DNA of 7,151 bases, taken from Methylophaga sp. Lineage in GTDB: Bacteria; Pseudomonadota; Gammaproteobacteria; Nitrosococcales; Methylophagaceae. Location of the stretch: positions 1-7,151 of the forward strand of contig JABURN010000078.1 in the NCBI GenBank assembly GCA_014762585.1. Direction: 5' to 3'. The notes beneath the pieces are model-generated. The model searched no databases. It was given only the letters and a program-made list of their open reading frames with translations, and was not told where the DNA came from. Below are positions 1 through 6,015 of this stretch, one piece after another (position 1 is the first letter of the stretch; each line of letters starts with the position of its first letter). The position numbers and the translations under genes were made by a program.

Positions 1-2
1 TT

Positions 3-959
3 TTTTGGTTTGGGCGGTTTGTACTATGGGTTGCTTCTCTGCCATTTGCCGTCTGGCACGTAGCTGAAATGCCCTGGCAAATGACACTGCTGATAACATT
101 GATAAGTCTGCTGTTGTTATTGCCACGCGCCATACCGGCAAAGTGGCTGGGGCTTTTACCTCTTGTTGCGCTCGTCAGCTATCATCCGGACAGACCTGCA
201 GCGGGTCAGATCTATGTCACTTTGCTTGATGTGGGTCAGGGTCTGTCTGCCGTCGTCGAAACCCACTCGCATACGCTGGTCTTTGATACCGGTCCCCGCT
301 ACAGCGAACGTTTTGATACCGGCACAGCAGTCGTTGCTCCCTATTTGCTGAGCCATGGCATTGATCAAGTCGATACATTGGTGGTCAGTCACAGCGATAA
401 CGACCACATTGGCGGTGTGGCGGGCCTCAAATCACTGGTCTCAGTCACAGAGACGCTCAGCAGTGATACAGCGGCGCTGCCTGATGCCAGCCCCTGTGTG
501 GCAGGTCAGCAATGGCACTGGGATGGGGTGGCGTTTGAAATCCTGTTGCCGCTTGGCAATCAGCATGGCAGTGACAATAACCGCTCCTGTGTGCTCAAAG
601 TCACCGCCGCTAATCTCAGCCTGTTACTGACCGGGGATATTGAACGTGACAGTGAACATCAGCTGCTGGCCAAGTATGGCGGTCATCTTGAGGCCGATAT
701 TCTGGTGGTCCCCCATCATGGCAGCCGGACCTCCTCCACTACCAGCTTTGTGCAAGCGGTGAACCCCGTCTATGCGTTGTTTCCGGTAGGCTACCGCAAT
801 CGCTGGGGTTTTCCTAAACAAGAGGTGCTTGAGCGCTATCTTGAGCAGGGAAGCATCATTTTGCGCAGCGATCAGCATGGCGCGATTCTGTTCCGGGAAA
901 ATGGGGACTTTGTGACCTGGCGTCAAAACGCCGCCGGTCTGTGGACAGCAAACTACTGA
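3..959 (+). CDS. comEC: ComEC family DNA internalization protein, C-terminal part (5' end outside window)
   Basis: The frame is open to the left edge, so this is the last 318 residues of a larger protein; the ATG at 69 is internal. It begins with hydrophobic segments, consistent with the end of the polytopic Competence domain, then has a metallo-beta-lactamase-like domain. Counting from that internal Met, LDVGQG is at 53-58, FDTGP at 72-76, the metal-site motif SHSDNDH at 107-113, LLTGD at 186-190 and VPHHGS at 214-219. This combination is diagnostic of ComEC/Rec2. In the family, the protein forms the inner-membrane channel that takes up single-stranded DNA during transformation, and the MBL-like domain is thought to act as a nuclease. 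E. coli has the homologue (YcaI) just before msbA, so the position is conserved. Whether the organism is naturally competent cannot be judged here. The stop is TGA at 957-959. Confidence 0.93.
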   Translation, partial: FWFGRFVLWVASLPFAVWHVAEMPWQMTLLITLISLLLLLPRAIPAKWLGLLPLVALVSYHPDRPAAGQIYVTLLDVGQGLSAVVETHSHTLVFDTGPRYSERFDTGTAVVAPYLLSHGIDQVDTLVVSHSDNDHIGGVAGLKSLVSVTETLSSDTAALPDASPCVAGQQWHWDGVAFEILLPLGNQHGSDNNRSCVLKVTAANLSLLLTGDIERDSEHQLLAKYGGHLEADILVVPHHGSRTSSTTSFVQAVNPVYALFPVGYRNRWGFPKQEVLERYLEQGSIILRSDQHGAILFRENGDFVTWRQNAAGLWTANY

Positions 960-976
960 GTCTCGACTTTTTCAAG

Positions 977-997
977 TATGATGAGCGCTGTCATCAT
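977..997 (+). promoter_or_regulatory. Inverted repeat overlapping a possible -10 box upstream of exbB
   Basis: In the 61-base gap between comEC and exbB there is a perfect 7-base inverted repeat, ATGATGA (978-984) and TCATCAT (991-997), separated by GCGCTG. Its left arm overlaps TATGAT (977-982), one mismatch from a sigma-70 -10 box. No convincing -35 box lies 16-18 bases upstream (TACTGA at 954-959 matches poorly). No T-run follows, so it is not an intrinsic terminator. It could be an operator over a weak promoter, a small leader hairpin, or chance. If real, it would let the exbB-kdsB unit be transcribed independently of comEC. Confidence 0.25.
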
Positions 998-1020
998 TGG
1001 ATCAACAGAGACGAAATATC

Positions 1021-1677
1021 ATGCTGGAACTGTTCAAAGCAGGCGGTTGGTTGATGATACCGCTGTTTATCTGTTCGGTTATCTCCATTGCCATTATCGC
1101 CGAACGCTTCTGGAGCCTTCAGACCAAACGAATTGCACCGCCGGAACTGGTCACACAGATCTGGCAGTGGCTGCAATACAACCAGGTCGATGAGCAGCGT
1201 GTCAAAGCCCTGCAGAACAACTCACCGCTGGGTCAGATTCTGGCTGCCGGCCTGACCAATCGTTACAGCTCCCGCGATATCACCAAGGAAAGCATTCAGG
1301 ACGTCGGCCGTCATGTCACCGTGGCGATGGAGCGTAACCTCAATACACTCGGCACTATCGCCGCGATTTCACCGCTTATCGGTCTGCTCGGTACCGTGGT
1401 CGGCATGATTAAGGTCTTTGCCGTGATTACCGCCGAGGGTGTGGGTAATCCGGAAACCCTCGCAGGTGGTATTTCAGAAGCCCTGATCACGACTGCCGCC
1501 GGTCTTGTCGTTGCCATTCCGAGCCTGATTTTCTACCGTTATTACCGCGGCAAAATCAACAAGCTGGTCGTCGGCATGGAAGAACAGGCGATGAAGCTGA
1601 TTGAGATCCTGCACGGCGAACGTCAATTTGATGTTGATGAGGAAACCAGACGTGAATCTGTCACCACAACGATCTGA
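1021..1677 (+). CDS. exbB: MotA/TolQ/ExbB proton channel family protein
   Basis: This is a 218-residue inner-membrane protein with the family topology. TM1 is at about residues 10-28, then come a cytoplasmic region and TM2 at about 110-133, which contains the signature GLLGTVVGMI (121-130). TM3 is at about 152-174 and contains ALITTAAGLVVAIP (154-167), the Thr/Ala/Gly/Pro pattern that lines the proton path. A short charged cytoplasmic tail ends the protein. The family forms pentamers around ExbD/TolR dimers and converts proton-motive force into work on the periplasm or outer membrane. I chose ATG 1021 because MLELFKAGGWLMIP is the typical N-terminus; the frame also has a TTG at 997 with no clear ribosome site. 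The next gene overlaps it by 26 bases. ExbB and TolQ cannot be separated by sequence alone; neither tonB nor tolA/B/pal is nearby. Confidence 0.92.
   Translation: MLELFKAGGWLMIPLFICSVISIAIIAERFWSLQTKRIAPPELVTQIWQWLQYNQVDEQRVKALQNNSPLGQILAAGLTNRYSSRDITKESIQDVGRHVTVAMERNLNTLGTIAAISPLIGLLGTVVGMIKVFAVITAEGVGNPETLAGGISEALITTAAGLVVAIPSLIFYRYYRGKINKLVVGMEEQAMKLIEILHGERQFDVDEETRRESVTTTI
1639..1643 (+). promoter_or_regulatory. Ribosome binding site fixing the GTG start of exbD
   Basis: GAGGA lies eight bases before GTG 1652, inside the end of exbB. It is the strongest Shine-Dalgarno match near the exbB/exbD junction. It favours GTG 1652 over the upstream in-frame ATG at 1601, which would add 17 residues unlike any ExbD N-terminus. 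Confidence 0.7.
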
Positions 1678-2077
1678 AGACCCTGATGTCAATCTGACAC
1701 CGATGATTGACGTCGTCTTTCTGCTGTTGCTGTTTTTTATGGTCTCCACCAGTTTTATCCGCGAAAGCTCACTGAAGGTGGATCTGCCGGAGGCGACCGG
1801 TGAAGCCATGGTGGAACAGGAACAGCCGATTGATATCGTGATTCAGGCTGATGGCCAGTTTCTGATCAACGGTGAGCCACTGGCTATAGTCAGTCGCGAC
1901 AGCCTGAAGCAGGTATTGCGCAGTGCTGCCGGTGACAACCGGGATCCGCATATTATTATCAGCGCTGATGCCGATGCCCAGTACCAGCATATTGTGACCG
2001 CCATGGATACAGCTCAGCAGATGGGCTACAGCAAGCTGACCCTGGCGACCCGACAAACCCGAACAGAGAACGAATGA
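1652..2077 (+). CDS. exbD: ExbD/TolR family biopolymer transport protein
   Basis: From a GTG start this encodes 141 residues, a usual length for ExbD. The protein has a short cytoplasmic N-terminus and then NLTPMIDVVFLLLLFFMV (14-31). This is the family hallmark, with Asp20 corresponding to the essential membrane-embedded proton-carrying aspartate. One TM helix (about 18-36) is followed by a periplasmic domain (about 40-135) rich in alternating hydrophobics (DIVIQADGQFLING; IIISADADAQYQHIV), as in the ExbD/TolR peptidoglycan- or partner-binding fold. It overlaps exbB by 26 bases, and its TGA is interlocked with the msbA ATG as ATGA (2074-2077), indicating translational coupling in both directions. 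It presumably forms a complex with the preceding ExbB. Its partner (TonB-like or other) is not in the window. Confidence 0.92.
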   Translation: MNLSPQRSEDPDVNLTPMIDVVFLLLLFFMVSTSFIRESSLKVDLPEATGEAMVEQEQPIDIVIQADGQFLINGEPLAIVSRDSLKQVLRSAAGDNRDPHIIISADADAQYQHIVTAMDTAQQMGYSKLTLATRQTRTENE

Positions 2078-3831
2078 CAGATAACGACGTCGAAATCAGC
2101 GCTGTACAGCTGTACAAGCGCCTGCTGACCTATGCCAAGCCGTACTGGCGCGCCTTTGTCGCCGTGGTGCTCGCCATGGTGGTCTATGCCGGTACCGAAA
2201 CCGGTGTCGCCATGGTAATGAAGCCCCTGATGGATCAGGGTTTTGTCGAGCGTGACCCCAGTGTGATTCAGCTGATACCTCTCGCCATTGTCGGCCTGTT
2301 TCTGGTGCGGGGGCTGGCTGACTTTTTCACCACCTATGGCCTGGGCTGGATTGCCCGTAATGTGATCAAAACCCTGCGCGAGCAGATGTTTAACAAGCTG
2401 CTGGTCTTACCCGCCCCATTCTACGATCACAGCACCTCAGGTCAGTTGATGTCGAAGCTGGTCTATGATGTAGAGCAGGTCGCTTCAGCAGCGACGGATG
2501 CGGTTCTGACTATCATCCGCGACAGCCTGACTATCATTGGTCTTTTGATCTGGATGTTCTATCTCAGCGGCTTTTTATCCTTACTGATTTTCTTCACCGT
2601 CCCCTTTATCGCTCTACTGGTGTATTACGTCAGTATTCGTTTTCGCCGCATCAGTAAAAATATTCAGAACTCAATGGGCGATGTCAGTCATGTTTCCGGC
2701 GAAATCATTGAGGGCCATCGTGAGGTGAAAACCTTTGGCGGTCAGAGCTACGAATCCAAACGCTTTGACAAGGTTAACCAGGGCAACCGCCGTCAGCAGA
2801 TGAAGAAAATTGCCACCGATGCCGTGAGTCAGCCTCTGACGGCACTGATTGCTGCTGTTGGTATGGCGCTGGTTATCTATATCGCGACCATGCCGCAGAT
2901 GCTCGACAGAATTACAGTCGGCGATTTCATTTCTTTTATCACCGCCATGATGATGCTGCTGACGCCGATGAAACGCCTGACCAAGGTCAATGCCAAGTTG
3001 CAGGCCGGTATTGCCGCTGCCGAAAGCATTTTCAAACTGCTGGATGAACAGCCTGAAGTCGATGACGGTGAACGTGAGTTAAAACGCGCTGAAGGCCATA
3101 TCGAATACCGTGATGTCAGCTTCAGTTACAACCAGGATAAAGGCCGGGTACTGAGTCATATCAGTTTCAGCGCCAGGCCCGGGCAGACCATTGCCTTTGT
3201 CGGCCACTCCGGTAGTGGTAAAACCACCCTCGTGAGCCTTTTGGCCCGCTTCTACAATGTCCGCGACGGCAAGATTCTGATTGATGGTATCGATATCAAT
3301 GAACTCAAACTGGCCGACTTGAGACGTCAAATTTCCCTGGTGAATCAGCAAGTCGTCCTGTTCAACGATAGCATTGCCAACAATATCCGCTATGGTTTGC
3401 CCGGCGAGATCACTGAGCAGGCGATTACTGATGCCGCCAAATCCGCCCATGCCTGGGACTTTATTCAACGCCTGCCCGAAGGTTTACAAACCCAGGTCGG
3501 TGAAAACGGGGTGTTACTGTCCGGTGGTCAGCGTCAGCGTCTGGCGATTGCCCGGGCGCTGCTGCGTGATTCGCCGATTCTGATTCTTGATGAAGCCACC
3601 TCGGCACTGGATACCGAAGCTGAACGACATATTCAGGCAGCGCTGGAACATCTGATGCAGCAACGCACTACGCTGGTTATCGCACACCGCTTGTCGACCA
3701 TTGAAAAAGCCGATTTGATTGTAGTGATGCACAATGGTGAGATTATGGAAACCGGCACCCACGGCGAACTGCTGGCGAAAGGTAAGCACTATGCCGAACT
3801 GCATCGCCTGCAATTTCAGGAGCAGGCATAA
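2074..3831 (+). CDS. msbA: Lipid A export ABC transporter MsbA
   Basis: This is a 585-residue half-transporter, the normal MsbA length, with fused membrane and ATPase domains; it works as a homodimer. Residues about 20-320 are the type-1 exporter membrane domain with six predicted helices. The nucleotide-binding domain has Walker A GHSGSGKT (377-384), the Q-loop at Gln425, signature LSGGQ (482-486), Walker B ILILDE (502-507) and the H-loop His538. All catalytic residues are intact. MsbA flips newly made lipid A-core from the cytoplasmic to the periplasmic face of the inner membrane. General type-1 exporters look alike, but lpxK immediately downstream is the classic msbA-lpxK pair and makes the assignment firm. 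The start overlaps the exbD stop (ATGA), with only a weak AGAGAA upstream, so translation is probably coupled. A hairpin-forming sequence lies within codons 9-16. Confidence 0.95.
   Translation: MTDNDVEISAVQLYKRLLTYAKPYWRAFVAVVLAMVVYAGTETGVAMVMKPLMDQGFVERDPSVIQLIPLAIVGLFLVRGLADFFTTYGLGWIARNVIKTLREQMFNKLLVLPAPFYDHSTSGQLMSKLVYDVEQVASAATDAVLTIIRDSLTIIGLLIWMFYLSGFLSLLIFFTVPFIALLVYYVSIRFRRISKNIQNSMGDVSHVSGEIIEGHREVKTFGGQSYESKRFDKVNQGNRRQQMKKIATDAVSQPLTALIAAVGMALVIYIATMPQMLDRITVGDFISFITAMMMLLTPMKRLTKVNAKLQAGIAAAESIFKLLDEQPEVDDGERELKRAEGHIEYRDVSFSYNQDKGRVLSHISFSARPGQTIAFVGHSGSGKTTLVSLLARFYNVRDGKILIDGIDINELKLADLRRQISLVNQQVVLFNDSIANNIRYGLPGEITEQAITDAAKSAHAWDFIQRLPEGLQTQVGENGVLLSGGQRQRLAIARALLRDSPILILDEATSALDTEAERHIQAALEHLMQQRTTLVIAHRLSTIEKADLIVVMHNGEIMETGTHGELLAKGKHYAELHRLQFQEQA
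2099..2121 (+). repeat. Near-perfect inverted repeat in the first codons of msbA
   Basis: TGTACAGCTGTACA (2103-2116) is a perfect 14-base palindrome. It is extended outward by GCGC on the left (2099-2102) and AGCGC on the right (2117-2121), which pair if one base is bulged. The mRNA could fold into a stem of about ten pairs starting 25 bases after the msbA A of ATG. It may affect ribosome entry or be a protein-binding site; it may also be a by-product of codon choice. No regulator is identified. Confidence 0.4.
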
Positions 3832-3836
3832 ATCCA

Positions 3837-4820
3837 ATGAAATGGCTCAGTGACAGCTGGTACCGACCGCATCCGGTGCGCTGGCTGCTGTTACCGCTGA
3901 GCCTGCTTTATCGCCTTATAAGTGCCGCTCGCAGAAGCGCTTACCAGCGCGGCTGGCTGACCCGTCATAAAATGCGGGTCCCGGTGATTGTTGTTGGCAA
4001 TATCAGTGTCGGCGGCACCGGTAAAACCCCCTTTGTCTTGTGGCTCTGTGATCAGCTAAAACAAGCCGGATATACCCCGGGCATTATCAGCCGCGGTTAT
4101 GGCGGCAAGGCCAAACAGTATCCACTTGATGTAATGGGTGACACCGCCACGGGGGAAGCCGGTGACGAGCCGGTATTGATCGCCCGGCGCAGTGGCTGTC
4201 CGGTCGTCGTCGACCCGAACCGCAGTGCCGCAGCGGTACATTTGCTGAGTCAGCAGTCCTGTGATGTCATTATTTCCGATGATGGTCTTCAGCACTATGC
4301 GCTGGAACGTGATATCGAAATCTGTCTGGTCGACAGTGAGCGGCGTTTTGGCAATAAGCTCTGCCTGCCGGCAGGGCCACTACGTGAGCCGATAGCTCGG
4401 CTACAGTCGGTCGATTTTGTGGTTTATCACGGTGAGGCGGCGAGCCAGCGCTACCAGATGCAACTGGAGGCCCGTCGCTGGCATAATCTCGCCGATCCGG
4501 AAAAGCAGCTACCACTGACCGCATTCCACGAGCAGGAAGTGTATGCTGTGGCCGGCATCGGCCACCCGCAGCGCTTTTTCGATTTATTGTGCGAGCAGGG
4601 CATCATTGTGCACCCGCATGCTTTTGACGACCATCATGACTTTCATGCCGCCGATCTGGACTTTGCCGATGAGCTACCGGTACTGATGACCGAGAAGGAT
4701 GCGGTAAAATGTCAGGCATTCGCCCGGCCAAATCACTGGTATCTGCCGGTGACCGCCCGCATTGATGACAGCCTGGCGCAAGCCATACTGAACAAATTAA
4801 AGGATCCCACTGATGGATAA
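3837..4820 (+). CDS. lpxK: Tetraacyldisaccharide 4'-kinase LpxK
   Basis: This is a 327-residue protein, matching the roughly 330 of LpxK. It phosphorylates the 4' position of tetraacyldisaccharide 1-phosphate to make lipid IVA, the sixth step of the Raetz lipid A pathway, at the cytoplasmic face of the inner membrane. An N-terminal hydrophobic, basic helix (about 14-30) fits its membrane association. The P-loop is [13 protein letters not shown] (53-65, Lys63), followed by SRGYGGKA (85-92), the conserved DDGLQHY (148-154) and LPAGPLREP (177-185). These motifs together are specific to LpxK. It begins five bases after the msbA stop. AGGAG at 3818-3822 is 14 bases from the ATG, rather far, so re-initiation after msbA is likely. 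It overlaps the next gene by eight bases. Confidence 0.96.
   Translation: MKWLSDSWYRPHPVRWLLLPLSLLYRLISAARRSAYQRGWLTRHKMRVPVIVVGNISVGGTGKTPFVLWLCDQLKQAGYTPGIISRGYGGKAKQYPLDVMGDTATGEAGDEPVLIARRSGCPVVVDPNRSAAAVHLLSQQSCDVIISDDGLQHYALERDIEICLVDSERRFGNKLCLPAGPLREPIARLQSVDFVVYHGEAASQRYQMQLEARRWHNLADPEKQLPLTAFHEQEVYAVAGIGHPQRFFDLLCEQGIIVHPHAFDDHHDFHAADLDFADELPVLMTEKDAVKCQAFARPNHWYLPVTARIDDSLAQAILNKLKDPTDG
4799..4804 (+). promoter_or_regulatory. Ribosome binding site for the Trm112-type small gene
   Basis: AAAGGA lies eight bases before ATG 4813, inside the end of lpxK. It supports the start of this short gene, which could otherwise be missed. Confidence 0.65.
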
Positions 4821-4992
4821 TGCCTTACTGGAAATTCTGGCCTGTCCCGCCTGCAAAGGCAGCCTGCATTACAACAAAGCCCGTCAGGAACTCATCTGTC
4901 GCGGCTGCAGGCTAGCCTATCCTATACGTGATGATATTCCGGTCATGCTGACCGAAGAAGCCCGCGAACTCGCTGCAGACGAAGAGATTTAA
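4813..4992 (+). CDS. ycaR: Trm112/UPF0434 (YcaR-like) zinc-ribbon small protein
   Basis: This is a 59-residue protein starting [14 protein letters not shown]. Two CxxC pairs (Cys11/Cys14 and Cys29/Cys32) form a probable zinc site. They are followed by [13 protein letters not shown] (34-46), the typical end of the Trm112-like family, and a short acidic tail. Length and motif order match the UPF0434 family, represented by E. coli YcaR, which also lies just before kdsB. Eukaryotic and archaeal Trm112 activates methyltransferases; the role of the bacterial short form is not established, and nothing here shows a partner. The start is supported by AAAGGA eight bases upstream, and the gene overlaps the lpxK end by eight bases. 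The stop TAA is six bases before kdsB, so it is co-transcribed with LPS genes. Confidence 0.9.
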   Translation: MDNALLEILACPACKGSLHYNKARQELICRGCRLAYPIRDDIPVMLTEEARELAADEEI

Positions 4993-4998
4993 GTCTCA

Positions 4999-5754
4999 AT
5001 GAGTTTCAAGATTGTTATTCCGGCCCGCTATGCCTCAAGCCGCCTGCCGGGTAAGCCCCTGCTGGATATCGCCGGTAAGCCGATGATTCAGCATGTTTAC
5101 GAGCGTGCCTGTGAGAGTGATGCCGACACGGTCATTATTGCGACTGACGATCAGCGCATTGCTGATGCGGCCACCCGCTTTGGTGCGGATGTCTGCATGA
5201 CAGCTGATCATCACCGCTCCGGTACCGACCGTCTGGCCGAAGTCGCCCAAAACCGCGGCTTTGCAGATGAGGATATTGTGATCAATGTGCAGGGAGATGA
5301 ACCCTGTCTGCCGGCTTTGCTGATCAATCAGGTTGCCGCTGATCTGGCACAACATCCGCAGGCGGATATGGCTTCTCTGTTCAGCCGTATCAAACAGGAA
5401 AAACAGGTTTTCGACCCCAATGTGGTAAAAGTGGTGATGGATGGCAACGGCTATGCACTGTATTTCAGCCGGGCCCCGATTCCCTGGATGCGCGACCATT
5501 TCAATACCGATTCTACCCTGCCGCCTGAGCTGCCGCATTACCGGCATATCGGCCTCTATGGCTACCGGGCTGCATTCCTTAAACATTATTCCGAGCTGAC
5601 ACCCTGCTTACTGGAAACCGAGGAGTCACTGGAACAGCTGCGCGCACTTTTCCACGGTAAGAAGATTCATATGACTGAAGCTTTGATCAGTGCCGGTCAC
5701 GGCGTGGATACAGAAGCGGATCTATTGGCTGTCAGGGAGATACTGGCTGAGTAA
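4999..5754 (+). CDS. kdsB: 3-deoxy-manno-octulosonate cytidylyltransferase (CMP-Kdo synthetase)
   Basis: This is a 251-residue cytosolic enzyme of standard length. It joins CTP and Kdo to give CMP-Kdo, the donor used by WaaA to add Kdo to lipid IVA. The N-terminal nucleotide-binding signature VIPARYASSRLPGKPL (6-21) is intact. It is followed by IIATDD (46-51), RSGTDR (73-78), the metal-binding NVQGDEP (96-102), HIGLYGYR (183-190), LETEESLEQLRAL (205-217) and GVDTEADL (235-242). All are hallmark KdsB blocks. Six bases separate it from the Trm112-type gene. GAAGAG (4981-4986) is 12 bases from ATG, so the site is weak and coupling is likely. Its last 33 bases overlap, antiparallel, the end of the minus-strand 97-residue gene. 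I see no hairpin plus T-run after its stop. Confidence 0.96.
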   Translation: MSFKIVIPARYASSRLPGKPLLDIAGKPMIQHVYERACESDADTVIIATDDQRIADAATRFGADVCMTADHHRSGTDRLAEVAQNRGFADEDIVINVQGDEPCLPALLINQVAADLAQHPQADMASLFSRIKQEKQVFDPNVVKVVMDGNGYALYFSRAPIPWMRDHFNTDSTLPPELPHYRHIGLYGYRAAFLKHYSELTPCLLETEESLEQLRALFHGKKIHMTEALISAGHGVDTEADLLAVREILAE

Positions 5755-6015
5755 CTTGTCCAGCCCTGCGGCCACCAGCTCGGCATGCAGATTACCCTCA
5801 CCATCAAATACCGGCAGCGTGTAGGTCACAGGCACGGTACGATGCCCCTCACCATACTGGGTCGGCTGAATATCATGGTCATTTTCCAGCACCTGAAGTA
5901 CCAGCTGACAACCATCCAGCAATTCGATGATCTCACAGCGATGCTGATGATAAGTGACCTGCTGACCGATTAAGGCCAGCAGATGTTCACAGGGAATATC
6001 ACTTTTCCTGGGCAT
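5722..6015 (-). CDS. Hypothetical 97-residue protein downstream of rne
   Basis: I do not recognise this family. From ATG 6015-6013 the product begins MPRKSDIPCEHLLALIGQQV. It is predominantly beta-prone: about 15-22 (LIGQQVTY), 26-33 (RCEIIELL), 35-43 (GCQLVLQVL) and 60-68 (TVPVTYTLP). A DGEGN turn (71-75) and a terminal amphipathic helix (about 77-93) follow. It has no signal peptide or TM helix; three Cys and several His are scattered, without a metal motif. The pattern would fit a small SH3-like or other beta-barrel, which is inference. An upstream in-frame ATG (6072) would add 19 Lys/Arg/Pro-rich residues read from the other frame of rne, so I prefer 6015, though no strong ribosome site precedes it. 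It overlaps the rne end by 17 bases and the kdsB end by 33 bases. Its coherent hydrophobic pattern outside those overlaps argues for a real gene. Confidence 0.72.
   Translation of the reverse strand: MPRKSDIPCEHLLALIGQQVTYHQHRCEIIELLDGCQLVLQVLENDHDIQPTQYGEGHRTVPVTYTLPVFDGEGNLHAELVAAGLDKLLSQYLPDSQ

Noticed and set aside
997..1020. TTG start extending exbB by eight residues
   Set aside because: The extension MDQQRRNI is not seen in typical family N-termini, and there is no ribosome site before it; ATG 1021 gives the standard beginning.
1474..1809. 111-codon minus-strand frame across the exbB/exbD junction
   Set aside because: It is antisense to two well-supported genes, is Ser/Thr/Arg-rich without motifs, and has no promoter or ribosome site.
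5035..5586. 183-codon minus-strand frame opposite kdsB
   Set aside because: kdsB is certain on the plus strand, and the antisense product shows no recognisable motif. Long antisense frames are common opposite codon-biased genes.
5755..5800. Possible terminator after kdsB
   Set aside because: The sequence has some self-complementarity but no stable GC stem followed by a T-run, and it lies inside the opposing gene.
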